This document shows positions 33,695-43,249 of a stretch of 64,000 nt of DNA, one piece after another (within the stretch, counting starts at the first letter, position 1; every line of letters starts with the position of its first letter). Position numbers and translations under genes: made by a program. Source of the stretch: Pseudomonadota bacterium (GTDB taxonomy: Bacteria > Pseudomonadota > Alphaproteobacteria > Rhodospirillales > Magnetospirillaceae); contig JAJXWP010000006.1 in NCBI GenBank assembly GCA_021781575.1, positions 1-64,000 of the forward strand, in the 5' to 3' direction. The notes beneath the pieces are model-generated. The model saw only the letters and a program-made list of their open reading frames with translations. It was not told where the DNA came from and searched no databases.

Positions 33695-36600
33695 ATGAGC
33701 CATTTCATCGACAGGCTGTTGTTCTTCAAGCGCAACGTCGAAACCTTCTCGAACGGCCACGGCGTGGTCACCAACGAAAGCCGGCGCTGGGAGGACGGCT
33801 ATCGCAAACGCTGGCAGCACGACAAGATCGTGCGCTCGACGCACGGCACCAACTGCACCGGGTCCTGCTCGTGGAAGGTCTATGTGAAAGGCGGCATCGT
33901 CACCTGGGAAACCCAGCAGACGGACTATCCGCGCACCCGCCCCGACCTGCCCAATCATGAGCCTCGGGGTTGCCAGCGGGGGGCCAGCTATTCCTGGTAC
34001 ATCTATTCCGGCAACCGGGTGAAGTATCCGCTGGTGCGGGGCGCCCTGCTGCGGCAGTGGCGCGAGGCGCGGGCCAGCATGGGCCCGGTCGAGGCATGGA
34101 AGTCGATTGCCGAGGACCCCGTCAAGGCCAAGGCCTACAAGAGCATTCGTGGGCTGGGTGGTTTCGTGCGGGCCGACTGGGACGAGATCAACGAGATCGT
34201 CGCCGCGGCCAACATCCACACCATCAAGACCTATGGGCCCGACCGCGTCGTGGGGTTCTCGCCGATTCCGGCCATGTCGATGGTGTCCTATGCCGCCGGG
34301 GCGCGGTACCTGTCGCTGATCGGCGGCGTGCCTTTGAGCTTCTACGACTGGTACTGCGACTTGCCCCCGGCCAGTCCGCAGATCTGGGGCGAACAGACCG
34401 ATGTGCCGGAATCGGCTGACTGGTACAATTCCAACTTCCTCATCCTGTGGGGGTCGAACGTTCCGCAGACGCGAACTCCGGACGCCCATTTCTATACCGA
34501 GGTGCGCTACAAGGGCGCCAAGAGCGTGGTGGTGACTCCGGACTATTCGGAAGCCGCCAAGTTCGCCGATCTGTGGCTGGCGCCCAAACAGGGCACGGAC
34601 TCCGCCCTGGCCATGGCGCTGGGCCATGTGATCCTCAAGGAATTCCACCTGGGCTCGAACAGGTCGCGGTATTTCGAGGACTACTGCCGCCAGTACAGCG
34701 ACATGCCGCTGCTGGTCCGCCTGGTCAAGCAGGGCGATCATTACGTGCCGGAGCGGTTCGTCCGCGCCGGCGACTTCACCGACCGGCTCGGCCAGGCCAA
34801 CAATCCCGACTGGAAGGTGGTCGGCCTCGACAGCGACAGCGGCGAGATCGTCTTGCCCAATGGGTCGGTGGGCTTTCGCTGGGGCGAGAATGGCAAGTGG
34901 AACGTCGAGGAGAAGGACGCCCGCAGCGGCCGCGAGGTCAAGCTGCGGATGTCGCTGATCGACCACCGCGACGACGTGGTCGGCGTGGCCTTCCCCTATT
35001 TCGGCGGGATCGAGCATGCCTATTTCGCCAACAGCCCGCACCCCGAGGTGTTGGTGCGCAACCTGCCGGTGAAGAAGTTGGCGCTGGCCGACGGCGAGGC
35101 CCTGGTGGCCACCGTCTTCGACCTGCTGGCGGCCAATTACGGCATCGATCGCGGCCTGGGCGGCGGGCATGTGGCCAGCTCGTTCGACCAGGACGTGCCC
35201 TACACGCCGGCCTGGCAGGAGAAGATCACCGGGGTCAAGGCGGCCGACGTCATCACTGTCGCCCGCCAATTCGCCGACAACGCTCACAAGACCCATGGCC
35301 GCTCGATGGTGATCATCGGTGCGGGGATGAACCACTGGTACCACATGGACATGAGCTACCGCGCCATCATCAACATGCTGGTGATGTGCGGCTGCGTCGG
35401 GCAGTCGGGTGGCGGCTGGGCGCATTACGTCGGGCAGGAAAAGCTGCGCCCGCAAACCGGCTGGGTGCCGCTGTCGTTCGCCCTCGACTGGATCCGCCCG
35501 TCGCGCCAGATGAACGGTACCTCGTTCTTCTATGCCCATAGCGGCCAATGGCGGCACGAAAAGCTGGCGGTCGGGGAGATCCTGTCGCCGCTGGCCGACC
35601 CCGAGGAGTTCAAGGGCTCGCTGATCGACTTCAACGTCCGCGCCGAACGCATGGGCTGGCTGCCCTCGGCGCCGCAGCTGGAGACCAACCCGCTGGAACT
35701 GGTCCGCCTGGCACGGGCGGCGGGCAAGGACCCCAAGGACTACGTTGTCGAAGGACTGACCTCGGGCCGGTTGCGCCTGTCCTGCGAGGACCCCGACAAT
35801 CCGAAGAATTTCCCGCGCAACATGTTCGTCTGGCGGTCCAACCTGCTCGGTTCGTCGGGCAAAGGGCACGAATATTTCCTCAAATACCTCCTCGGCACGC
35901 AGAACGGCGTGATGAACGGCGACCTCGGCGCCTCGGGCGGCGACAAGCCGCTGGAGGTGGTCTGGCACGAGCAGGCACCGGAAGGAAAACTCGACCTCCT
36001 GGTTACGCTCGATTTCCGCATGTCGACCACCTGTCTTTACTCGGACATCGTGCTGCCGACCGCCACCTGGTACGAGAAGAACGATCTCAACACCTCGGAC
36101 ATGCATCCCTTCATCCATCCCTTGAGCCGGGCCGTCGACCCGGCCTGGGAGGCGCGGTCGGACTGGGAGATCTACAAGGGCTTCGCCGCCAAGCTGTCCG
36201 AGCTCTCGGTCGGCCATCTGGGCGTCGAGACCGATCTGGTGCTGACGCCGATGATGCATGACAGCCCCGGCGAGCTGGCCCAGGCGCTGGATGTCAAGGA
36301 TTGGAAGAAGGGCGAGGTGGAAGCGGTGCCGGGCAAGACCATGCCGGCGATGACGGTGGTCGAGCGGGATTACCCCAACACCTTGAAGCGCTTCACCGCG
36401 CTGGGCCCGCTGATGAGCAAGCTGGGCAACGGCGGCAAGGGCATGAGCTGGAACACCGAGGATGAAGTCCGTGCCCTGGGTGAATTGAACCGCGTGGTGA
36501 CCGAAGAGGGGCCGACCAAGGGATTGCCGCGGATCGAAAGCGATATCGACGCGGCGGAAACCATCCTCATGCTGGCGCCCGAAACCAACGGCCATGTGGC

Positions 36601-37438
36601 GGTGAAGTCCTGGGAGTCCCTGTCCGGTTTCACCGGGCGCGACCACGCCCATCTGGCGCTCCATCGCGAGGACGAGAAAATCCGCTTCCGCGACATTCAG
36701 GCGCAGCCGCGCAAGATCATCTCATCGCCGATCTGGTCCGGCCTGGAGTCGGAAAAGGTCAGCTACAATGCCTGCTACACCAACGTCCATGAGCTGATTC
36801 CGTGGCGGACGCTGACCGGCCGCCAGCAGTTCTACCAGGACCACAAATGGATGCGCGGCTTCGGCGAGGCCTTCTGCGTCTACCGGCCGCCCATCGACAC
36901 CAAGACCATCAAGCCGATCATCGACGCCAAGGCGAACGGTGATCCGCAACTGGTGCTGAACTGGATCACCCCACATCAGAAATGGGGCATTCACAGCACC
37001 TACACCGACAACTTGATCATGCTGACCCTGTCGCGCGGCGGTCCCATCGTGTGGATCGCCGAGCGGGATGCGGCCAAGGCGGGGATCGAGGATAACGACT
37101 GGATCGAGGTTTATAACGCCAACGGCGCCATCGCCGCCCGCGCGGTGGTCAGCCAGCGGGTCAAGGAAGGCATGTGCATGATGTATCACGCGCAGGAGAA
37201 GATCGTGAACACGCCCGGCGCCGAAACCACGGGCCTGCGGGGCGGCATCCACAATTCGGTGACCCGGACCTGCCTGAAACCCACCCATATGATCGGCGGC
37301 TACGCACAGTTGTCCTATGGCTTCAACTACTACGGAACGGTGGGTGCCAACCGCGACGAGTTCGTCGTCCTGCGCAAGATGCGCAAGGTCGAATGGCTTG
37401 AAGCCGAGCGCGCGGCGCAAGGAGCCTCCCGGCCATGA
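33695..37438 (+). CDS. narG: Respiratory nitrate reductase, alpha subunit
   Basis: At 1247 residues this matches NarG. It binds molybdo-bis(guanine dinucleotide) and reduces nitrate to nitrite on the cytoplasmic side of the membrane. The FS0 [4Fe-4S] site follows the NarG pattern: His 50, Cys 54 and Cys 58 (HGTNCTGSC) with Cys 93 (EPRGCQRG). The family segment GSNVPQTRTPDAHF is clear. There is no Tat signal, as expected for cytoplasmic Nar enzymes. ATG 33695 is the start, and the gene overlaps narH by four bases. The protein is part of narKGHJI. Confidence 0.97.
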   Translation: MSHFIDRLLFFKRNVETFSNGHGVVTNESRRWEDGYRKRWQHDKIVRSTHGTNCTGSCSWKVYVKGGIVTWETQQTDYPRTRPDLPNHEPRGCQRGASYSWYIYSGNRVKYPLVRGALLRQWREARASMGPVEAWKSIAEDPVKAKAYKSIRGLGGFVRADWDEINEIVAAANIHTIKTYGPDRVVGFSPIPAMSMVSYAAGARYLSLIGGVPLSFYDWYCDLPPASPQIWGEQTDVPESADWYNSNFLILWGSNVPQTRTPDAHFYTEVRYKGAKSVVVTPDYSEAAKFADLWLAPKQGTDSALAMALGHVILKEFHLGSNRSRYFEDYCRQYSDMPLLVRLVKQGDHYVPERFVRAGDFTDRLGQANNPDWKVVGLDSDSGEIVLPNGSVGFRWGENGKWNVEEKDARSGREVKLRMSLIDHRDDVVGVAFPYFGGIEHAYFANSPHPEVLVRNLPVKKLALADGEALVATVFDLLAANYGIDRGLGGGHVASSFDQDVPYTPAWQEKITGVKAADVITVARQFADNAHKTHGRSMVIIGAGMNHWYHMDMSYRAIINMLVMCGCVGQSGGGWAHYVGQEKLRPQTGWVPLSFALDWIRPSRQMNGTSFFYAHSGQWRHEKLAVGEILSPLADPEEFKGSLIDFNVRAERMGWLPSAPQLETNPLELVRLARAAGKDPKDYVVEGLTSGRLRLSCEDPDNPKNFPRNMFVWRSNLLGSSGKGHEYFLKYLLGTQNGVMNGDLGASGGDKPLEVVWHEQAPEGKLDLLVTLDFRMSTTCLYSDIVLPTATWYEKNDLNTSDMHPFIHPLSRAVDPAWEARSDWEIYKGFAAKLSELSVGHLGVETDLVLTPMMHDSPGELAQALDVKDWKKGEVEAVPGKTMPAMTVVERDYPNTLKRFTALGPLMSKLGNGGKGMSWNTEDEVRALGELNRVVTEEGPTKGLPRIESDIDAAETILMLAPETNGHVAVKSWESLSGFTGRDHAHLALHREDEKIRFRDIQAQPRKIISSPIWSGLESEKVSYNACYTNVHELIPWRTLTGRQQFYQDHKWMRGFGEAFCVYRPPIDTKTIKPIIDAKANGDPQLVLNWITPHQKWGIHSTYTDNLIMLTLSRGGPIVWIAERDAAKAGIEDNDWIEVYNANGAIAARAVVSQRVKEGMCMMYHAQEKIVNTPGAETTGLRGGIHNSVTRTCLKPTHMIGGYAQLSYGFNYYGTVGANRDEFVVLRKMRKVEWLEAERAAQGASRP

Positions 37439-38949
37439 AGATCCGCGCGCAAATCGCCATGGTCCTCAATCTGGACAAGTGCATCGGCTGCCACACCTGT
37501 TCGGTCACCTGCAAGAACGTCTGGACCACCCGAGAGGGCGTCGAATATGCCTGGTTCAACAATGTGGAGAGCAAGCCGGGCATCGGTTATCCGAAGAATT
37601 GGGAAGATCAGGAGAAGTGGCAGGGCGGCTGGCGCCGCTGGCCGGACGGCAAGCTGACGCCGCGGCTCGGCTCGCGTCTGGGCGTCGCCGCGAAGATCTT
37701 CAGCAATCCGCATCTGCCGGAGATCGACGATTATTACGAACCCTTCACCTTCGACTACGAACATCTTCAGACCGCGCCCTTGTCGCAGACGCCGCCGACC
37801 GCCCGGCCACGCTCCCTGGTGACTCGCAAGCGGATGGAAAAAATCGAGTGGGGGCCGAACTGGGAAGAAATTCTTGGCACAGAATTCCGCAAGCGCTCGA
37901 AGGACAAGAACTTCGACAACATCCAGAAGGAGATGTACGGCGAGTTCGAAAATACCTTCATGATGTATCTGCCGCGCCTGTGCGAGCATTGCCTCAATCC
38001 CGCCTGCGTCGCCTCCTGCCCGTCGGGTTCAATCTACAAGCGGGAAGAAGACGGCATCGTTCTCATCGATCAGGAGAAATGTCGCGGCTGGCGCATGTGC
38101 GTCTCCGCCTGCCCGTACAAGAAAATCTATTACAACTGGAAATCCGGCAAAGCCGAGAAATGCATCTTCTGCTACCCTCGCATCGAGTCGGGACTACCCA
38201 CCGTCTGCTCCGAGACCTGTGTCGGCCGCATCCGCTATCTGGGCGTCGTGCTCTATGACGCCGACCGCATCGAAGCGGCGGCATCGGCAGAGAAGGAGAC
38301 CGACCTGTACCAGGCGCAGCTCGACATCTTCCTCGACCCCCATTCGCCCGAGGTGCAGGCCCAGGCGCGCCGCGACGGCGTTCCCGAGGCCTGGCTGGAG
38401 GCAGCCCGCCGTTCGCCGGTTTGGAAGATGGCGATGGATTGGAAGGTGGCCTTTCCGCTGCATCCCGAATACCGCACCCTGCCCATGGTCTGGTACATCC
38501 CGCCGCTGTCGCCCATCCAGGGCCGGGCGGACTCCGGGGCCATCGGCCTCAACGGCGTGCTTCCCGACGTCCAGTCCTTGCGCATCCCGGTGAAATATCT
38601 GGCCAACCTGCTGACCGCCGGCGACGAGAAGCCGGTCACCCTGGCCCTCGAGCGCATGCTGGCCATGCGGGCCTATATGCGGGCCAAGACGGTGGATGGC
38701 GCCACCGATCTCAGGGCGCTGGAGCAGGTCGGCCTGAGCCAGGAGCAGGCTGACGAGATGTACCGCATCATGGGGCTGGCCGATTACGAGGAGCGCTTCG
38801 TCGTGCCGACCAGCCACCGCGAATACGCCGAGGACGCCTTCGATCTCAAAGGGTCGTGCGGTTTCAGCTTCGGCAATGGCTGCGGTGGCGTCAGCCCGGT
38901 CGGGTTGTTTGGGTCGCGCAAGAAACACAGCCCGGCGGCGGGGGAGTGA
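37435..38949 (+). CDS. narH: Respiratory nitrate reductase, beta subunit
   Basis: This 504-residue electron-transfer subunit passes electrons from NarI heme to NarG. Four cysteine groups are visible: CIGCHTCSVTC (17-27), CEHCLNPACVASC (about 182-194), CRGWRMCVSAC (about 215-225), and CIFC...CSETC near 243-262. The Trp in CRGWRMC replaces a cluster cysteine, which marks the [3Fe-4S] centre. It overlaps narG by ATGA. The NarH-specific region after residue 300 is intact. Confidence 0.97.
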   Translation: MKIRAQIAMVLNLDKCIGCHTCSVTCKNVWTTREGVEYAWFNNVESKPGIGYPKNWEDQEKWQGGWRRWPDGKLTPRLGSRLGVAAKIFSNPHLPEIDDYYEPFTFDYEHLQTAPLSQTPPTARPRSLVTRKRMEKIEWGPNWEEILGTEFRKRSKDKNFDNIQKEMYGEFENTFMMYLPRLCEHCLNPACVASCPSGSIYKREEDGIVLIDQEKCRGWRMCVSACPYKKIYYNWKSGKAEKCIFCYPRIESGLPTVCSETCVGRIRYLGVVLYDADRIEAAASAEKETDLYQAQLDIFLDPHSPEVQAQARRDGVPEAWLEAARRSPVWKMAMDWKVAFPLHPEYRTLPMVWYIPPLSPIQGRADSGAIGLNGVLPDVQSLRIPVKYLANLLTAGDEKPVTLALERMLAMRAYMRAKTVDGATDLRALEQVGLSQEQADEMYRIMGLADYEERFVVPTSHREYAEDAFDLKGSCGFSFGNGCGGVSPVGLFGSRKKHSPAAGE

Positions 38950-38954
38950 CGGCC

Positions 38955-39593
38955 ATGCAGACATTCAAGGTGCTTGCCGCCCTGCTCGACTATCCGAGTG
39001 CCGCCACCATTGCCGCCCTGCCCGAGATGCGGGCCGTCCTGGCCGGGGAAGCGGCGCTGGATGGCCCGGCGATCGACCGGCTGCTGCTTTTCATCGGCCG
39101 GCTGGAGCAAGGCGACCTCCTCGACCATCAGGCCGCCTGGGTGGATCTGTTCGATCGTACCCGATCGCTGTCGCTGCACCTGTTCGAACATGTGCATGGC
39201 GATTCGCGCGATCGCGGCCAGGCCATGGTCGATCTGGGAGCTCTTTATGCCGCCCGCGGCCTGATCATCGACCGGTCGGAGCTGCCCGATTACCTGCCGC
39301 TGTTCCTGGAATTCCTGTCGTTGGTCCCGGAAGACGAGGCGAAGGCGCTACTGGGCGAAGCCGCCCATGTGGTCGAGGCTTTGGCCGAACGGCTGGCGGC
39401 GCGCGGCAGCGACTATGCCGCGTTGCTGACCGCCGTGGCCGACTTGGCCGAGGGGACGGCTCCGGCCCAACCGCTGTCGACACCGGATGCGGACGAGGAC
39501 ATGGACGCCGCCTGGGAGGAGGCGGCCGTGCGCTTCGACGCCGGCGCGGCGTTGGCGGCTTGTACTGCCGGCCGCCCGGCGGCACGGCGCTGA
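38955..39593 (+). CDS. narJ: Nitrate reductase assembly chaperone NarJ
   Basis: This 212-residue all-helical protein of the TorD/NarJ chaperone family inserts the molybdenum cofactor into NarG before membrane attachment. The features LLDYPS, LSLHLFEHVHGDSRDRGQAMVDL and DYLPLFLEFLS are diagnostic. ATG 38955 lies five bases after the narH stop and starts the protein at the usual point. A longer upstream frame reads narH out of register and is not coding. Confidence 0.93.
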   Translation: MQTFKVLAALLDYPSAATIAALPEMRAVLAGEAALDGPAIDRLLLFIGRLEQGDLLDHQAAWVDLFDRTRSLSLHLFEHVHGDSRDRGQAMVDLGALYAARGLIIDRSELPDYLPLFLEFLSLVPEDEAKALLGEAAHVVEALAERLAARGSDYAALLTAVADLAEGTAPAQPLSTPDADEDMDAAWEEAAVRFDAGAALAACTAGRPAARR

Positions 39594-39615
39594 TTGACCA
39601 GTGGGATTTACGGAT

Positions 39616-40299
39616 ATGAACGCGTTCTGGACCAATTTCTTCTTTGGCATCTATCCCTACGTCGCCGGCGCCGTCTTCCTGGTCGGCAGCGTCGTGCGCT
39701 TCGATTACGAGCCCTACACCTGGAAAAGCGGCTCCAGCCAGTTCCTCCGCCGACGCGGCATGCTGCTCGCCAGCAATGCCTTCCACATCGGCATCATCTT
39801 CCTGCTGACCGGCCATACCATCGGCCTGCTGACGCCGCATGAAGCCTACAGCGCCCTCGGCCTCACCGCCGAGGCCAAGCAGCGACTGGCCATGACGGCG
39901 GGCGGCATCGCCGGGACGGTTTGCCTGTTCGGCATGGTGTTCCTCGTCTACCGCCGGCTGACCGATGACCGGGTGCGGGCGGCCGGGTCGGTGATGGATA
40001 CGGTCATTCTTCTTCTGCTGTTCGCGCAACTGCTGCTGGGGCTAGTCTCCATCCATTTCTCGGCGGCGCACAGCGACGCCTCGGCGATGCTGGCGCTCGC
40101 CTCCTGGGCCCAACGGATCGTCACGTTCCGGGGCGGTGCGGCCGAACTGGTCGGGCAGACCGAGTGGATCTTCCAGGCTCACCTGGTTCTCGGCATGACG
40201 ATCGTTCTTCTCTTCCCGTTCACACGGCTGGTCCACATCTGGAGCGTGCCGATTTCCTATCTCGGCCGGCGCTATCAGGTGGTCCGCCGAGCCGGCTGA
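39616..40299 (+). CDS. narI: Respiratory nitrate reductase, gamma (cytochrome b) subunit
   Basis: This 227-residue membrane protein, with five hydrophobic helices, oxidises quinol and passes electrons through two b hemes. Candidate heme histidines are in NAFHIGII, GHTIG, and near QAHLVLGM and FTRLVHIWS. ATG 39616 follows GGGA and gives the usual NarI length. A GTG at 39601 would add five residues. It closes the nar operon, and the 183 bases after it (40300-40482) contain no recognised gene. Confidence 0.95.
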   Translation: MNAFWTNFFFGIYPYVAGAVFLVGSVVRFDYEPYTWKSGSSQFLRRRGMLLASNAFHIGIIFLLTGHTIGLLTPHEAYSALGLTAEAKQRLAMTAGGIAGTVCLFGMVFLVYRRLTDDRVRAAGSVMDTVILLLLFAQLLLGLVSIHFSAAHSDASAMLALASWAQRIVTFRGGAAELVGQTEWIFQAHLVLGMTIVLLFPFTRLVHIWSVPISYLGRRYQVVRRAG

Positions 40300-40482
40300 A
40301 ATGCGGGGCCGGCCAATTCCTTCTGGACCGCATTGGGGGATCTGCAATGGGGAACACAAAAGGAAAACCGAAGATAGCGCTCGGTCCCCGCCTTGCGAAT
40401 GCCAGATGGATATGGAATGCGGGCCCGAGGCTTGCTATTCCAATTCGGAGCGGATGGCTCGGCTGAAGGGGGATGATGCCAA

Positions 40483-40734
40483 ATGCAGAGAAACGGTAAG
40501 ATTGCCGCCACGACTTGCCGGGCCCGTCGGGCTGCTGCCGGCATCGCCATCGCTTCTTTGGTCTTTGCCGTGGGCGGTTGCTCGGTCGCGACGACCGCGG
40601 TCGACGTGGTCGGCACGGCGGCTGAAACTGCCGTCGACGTCACCGCGACGGCCGTGGAGACCGGTGCGGACGTCGTCGGCAAGGGCGTTGAGGCGGCTAC
40701 CGACCAGGGCGAGTCCAAGAGCCCGGCGCCTTAG
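40483..40734 (+). CDS. Small predicted lipoprotein with Val/Ala/Thr repeats
   Basis: This 83-residue protein has a basic N-region, a hydrophobic segment and a lipobox AVGGC (Cys about 33). A repetitive helical stretch follows, built from TAVDVV/TAVDVTATAVETGADVV units. It should be lipid-anchored in the periplasm or outer membrane. ATG 40483 follows GGGGGATG. No function is known. A second lipoprotein with a similar start of its mature part (AVADGVAYAV) is encoded at 42924. Confidence 0.7.
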   Translation: MQRNGKIAATTCRARRAAAGIAIASLVFAVGGCSVATTAVDVVGTAAETAVDVTATAVETGADVVGKGVEAATDQGESKSPAP

Positions 40735-40752
40735 GGGCTGGGTATTACCTCA

Positions 40753-40779
40753 TCATGGCCGGGCTCGACCCGGCCATGA
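40753..40779. terminator. Perfect GC-rich hairpin between convergent genes
   Basis: TCATGGCCGGG (40753-40763) and CCCGGCCATGA (40769-40779) form an 11-bp stem with a 5-base loop. It lies between the lipoprotein and the convergent chemoreceptor gene. The sequence also resembles the short CATGGCCGGG palindromes often scattered in alphaproteobacterial genomes. Confidence 0.6.
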
Positions 40780-40803
40780 CGATTCCCTCAAGGTCAACAG
40801 GCC

Positions 40804-42096
40804 TTAGGCGGTAGTGATCCGCTGCAGGAAGCCGTCGATCTCGGTGCGCAATTGTGCCGACATCTGGGCCAGTTTCGAGGCCGAGGACAGCACTTCCCCG
40901 GCCTCCTTGTCGGTATCGCGGGCCACGTGCTGGACGGTGGCGATCGCCTGAGACACCGCCGCCGTTCCGGTCGCCGCCTCCGATACGTTGCGGGCGATCT
41001 CCTGTGTCACCGCGCTTTGCTGTTCGATGGCGCTGGCGACGGCGGCGGAGGCCTGCTCGATATCGGCGACGGTGCTGCTGATCTGGCGGATCGCCTCGAT
41101 CGCATCCGAGGACACTGCCTGCATCTGGGCCACCTGTGCGGTGATTTCCTCGGTCGCCCGGGCCGTCTGATTGGCGAGGTTCTTGACCTCGTTGGCGACC
41201 ACGGCGAAGCCTTTGCCGGCTTCGCCGGCCCGTGCCGCCTCGATGGTGGCGTTCAACGCCAGCAGATTGGTCTGGCCGGCGATGTCATGAATCAACTGGA
41301 CCACCGCGCCGATCCGGTTGGCGGCTTCGCTCAGCCCGCGGACCGTCTGGTCGGTGCGCAAGGCGGTCTGCGCCGCCGACTGGGCGGTGGCAGCGGCTAG
41401 GTTCACCTGCCGGTTGATCTCGGCGATCGATGCCGAAAACTCCTCGACCGCCGCGGCGACCGCCTGCACATTGACCGACGCCTGTTCGGCGCCGGCGGCC
41501 GCCGAGCAGGCCTGCTCGGTGGTATTGACCGCCTGCCCCGACATGGCCGCCGACCCCGTCTCGAGAGCGGTCGCGGATTGCGACACGGCGTCGGCCACGG
41601 CCTTCACCCGCTTGTCAGCGAACTCGCGGAACTCGTCGTCGCGGTGGCCCATCAGCCGCAGCGACTCGTTGATGGTGGCGGCGTAGCCCAGGAACTCGCC
41701 CCGCAGGCCGGTGCTGACGATCTGCCGGAAATATTTGCGCTCCTTCGCCGATCGCATGGCGGCGTTGGCTTCCTTGACGAAGGCCTCGGTCAGATCGAGT
41801 TGTCGGTTGATGTGAAGAGCCAGCTTGCCGGCAGTTCCCGCGGCGCCCAGATTGACCACTCGGACGGCGAGTTCGCCGACGGCGGCCCTTTCCAGCACGG
41901 TGCTGCAGTGACCGATGGCGGCCAGTTGCGCCGCTGTCGTCCTCTCAGCGGCGAGAATGGCGAGCGCCGCGGCGACGGCCGGCAGGGCCACCCACCAGCC
42001 GGGCGTGACGATTCCCAGGAAGGCCGAGACCGCGCAAAGCGCGACGGCGGACCATGCCAGGGTACGATGGTCAAATGGCGAGGACGAAACGGTCAT
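40804..42096 (-). CDS. Methyl-accepting chemotaxis protein (Aer-like signalling half)
   Basis: This 430-residue chemoreceptor has one hydrophobic N-terminal hairpin (about 13-50), an HAMP-like region and a signalling domain with the conserved tip ([35 protein letters not shown], about 283-317). It has no periplasmic ligand domain. The gene overlaps the upstream PAS-protein gene by 26 bases. In classical Aer the PAS domain, membrane anchor and signalling domain are one chain, so these two proteins probably form a split aerotaxis or energy-taxis receptor. ATG 42096 is used. Confidence 0.88.
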   Translation of the reverse strand: MTVSSSPFDHRTLAWSAVALCAVSAFLGIVTPGWWVALPAVAAALAILAAERTTAAQLAAIGHCSTVLERAAVGELAVRVVNLGAAGTAGKLALHINRQLDLTEAFVKEANAAMRSAKERKYFRQIVSTGLRGEFLGYAATINESLRLMGHRDDEFREFADKRVKAVADAVSQSATALETGSAAMSGQAVNTTEQACSAAAGAEQASVNVQAVAAAVEEFSASIAEINRQVNLAAATAQSAAQTALRTDQTVRGLSEAANRIGAVVQLIHDIAGQTNLLALNATIEAARAGEAGKGFAVVANEVKNLANQTARATEEITAQVAQMQAVSSDAIEAIRQISSTVADIEQASAAVASAIEQQSAVTQEIARNVSEAATGTAAVSQAIATVQHVARDTDKEAGEVLSSASKLAQMSAQLRTEIDGFLQRITTA

Positions 42097-42592
42097 AGGT
42101 CAGGCCCTGTTTGCTCAAGAGCTCGGAAAGGTGGTCGGCCGACGCCCGCATGCTGTCCTTGCGATCGGCGTAGCGGCTCTCGACGTCGAGCAATTGGCGG
42201 TAAATTGAATCCACCGAGGCGACGGCGTCGCGTCTGGGCAGGCGCCGGAACGAATGATAGCCGGCGATCCGACCGGCGCTGTCTACCCAGGGCGTGATAT
42301 GGGCAAAAACCCAATAGTTGTCGCCGTTCTTTGCCCGATTATTGACATAGGCGAAGATCTCGTCGCCCGCTTCGATGGTCTTCCACAGTAGTTTGAATAC
42401 ACACCGCGGCATCGCCGGATGGCGGACGATGGAGTGGGGCTGGCCCAGCAATTCGGCTTCGCTATAGCCGCTGACGGTGATGAATACGTCGTTGGCATAT
42501 GTGATCCTGCCTTTGGGATCGGTCTTGCTGACGATGATCTCGTCTTCCGGAAAGAACCGTTCCCGTCCGCTTAGAAATGCGTCTTGACCCAC
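42071..42592 (-). CDS. Stand-alone PAS-domain protein (Aer-like sensor half)
   Basis: This 173-residue protein contains a single PAS domain of the Aer/FAD-binding kind. It has [42 protein letters not shown], then a WKTI segment and [18 protein letters not shown] (about 84-102). The C-terminal 45 residues are helical and hydrophilic. It overlaps the chemoreceptor start by 26 bases, so the two are co-translated. Together they likely sense redox or oxygen for motility. FAD binding is inferred from similarity to Aer. Confidence 0.88.
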   Translation of the reverse strand: MGQDAFLSGRERFFPEDEIIVSKTDPKGRITYANDVFITVSGYSEAELLGQPHSIVRHPAMPRCVFKLLWKTIEAGDEIFAYVNNRAKNGDNYWVFAHITPWVDSAGRIAGYHSFRRLPRRDAVASVDSIYRQLLDVESRYADRKDSMRASADHLSELLSKQGLTYDRFVLAI

Positions 42593-42923
42593 CGTCGCCG
42601 TCCTTCAGCCGAAAGGGGAGCAGGCATGTTCCGCCTGGTCGACTGGACTATATCATAAGAATAATGAATGGCATGCGCCAAAATTGAAAATGGAGGGGCA
42701 CAGTTAGTGTTAAAAATTGTCACATTTTGCTACGCGTTGACAACATCTGTCAGTCTCGCGTGAGTTGTAGCAAAGTCGGGCGCGGGATTTGGGCGTCCAG
42801 CCGTCATGCGGTTATGCATATCAAACATGCGGCGCCAGCTATGGGCCGAATGAGTTGCCTGCCGCCAGGGCAGCCGGTTTTGCCGTACCATTCGCCCGTC
42901 GAAATATGGTAAGCAGCTTGACC
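42593..42923. other. Gene-poor spacer with one inverted repeat
   Basis: This 331-base spacer is more AT-rich than its surroundings. It contains inverted arms TTTGCTAC (42726-42733) and GTAGCAAA (42767-42774) around a TTGACA (42737-42742). A GTG at 42707 with GGAGGGG upstream opens an 18-residue hydrophobic peptide that stops at 42763 and resembles a lone signal peptide. None of this is strong evidence for a gene. Confidence 0.35.
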
Positions 42924-43232
42924 ATGAACCGAGGTTTCTCCCCAGCCCGCATCGAAACGCGATGCCGACGACGCGGGCGCAAGAAATGCGGGCTGGCCGC
43001 CGCGCTTCTGGCCAGCCTGGTCTTGTCGGGTTGCGCCGTTGCCGATGGCGTCGCCTATGCGGTCAAGGAGGCGCAACGGGGGGTGGCGGGCAACACCAAT
43101 GCAGCCCAGCCGCGGGGCACCGCGCAGCCGGCGGCGACCGCCCCCGAGCAAACGCCGGCCACCCCGCCGCCGCCACCGGTGCCCAGGGAATCGATCAAGG
43201 TCGAGCCGCTGGCGCCGCCGCCCAACTCCTGA
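42924..43232 (+). CDS. Small predicted lipoprotein with Pro-rich tail
   Basis: This 102-residue protein has a long basic N-region, a hydrophobic stretch and lipobox LVLSGC (Cys about 37). A mature part follows with AVADGVAYAVKEAQRG and a Pro/Ala-rich tail. ATG 42924 is chosen, with ATG 42906 six codons earlier as an alternative. Neither has a strong ribosome-binding site. It is likely anchored to the inner leaflet of the outer membrane. Function is unknown. Confidence 0.65.
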   Translation: MNRGFSPARIETRCRRRGRKKCGLAAALLASLVLSGCAVADGVAYAVKEAQRGVAGNTNAAQPRGTAQPAATAPEQTPATPPPPPVPRESIKVEPLAPPPNS

Positions 43233-43249
43233 CGATCGAGGCGCGGTGG

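Noticed and set aside
33080-36664. A very long open frame antisense to narK/narG
   Set aside because: It mirrors the codon pattern of the nar genes in GC-rich DNA, has no recognisable domain and no promoter or ribosome-binding site.
42707-42763. An 18-residue hydrophobic frame with a GTG start
   Set aside because: It is too short and has no downstream partner. It is mentioned only as part of the spacer.
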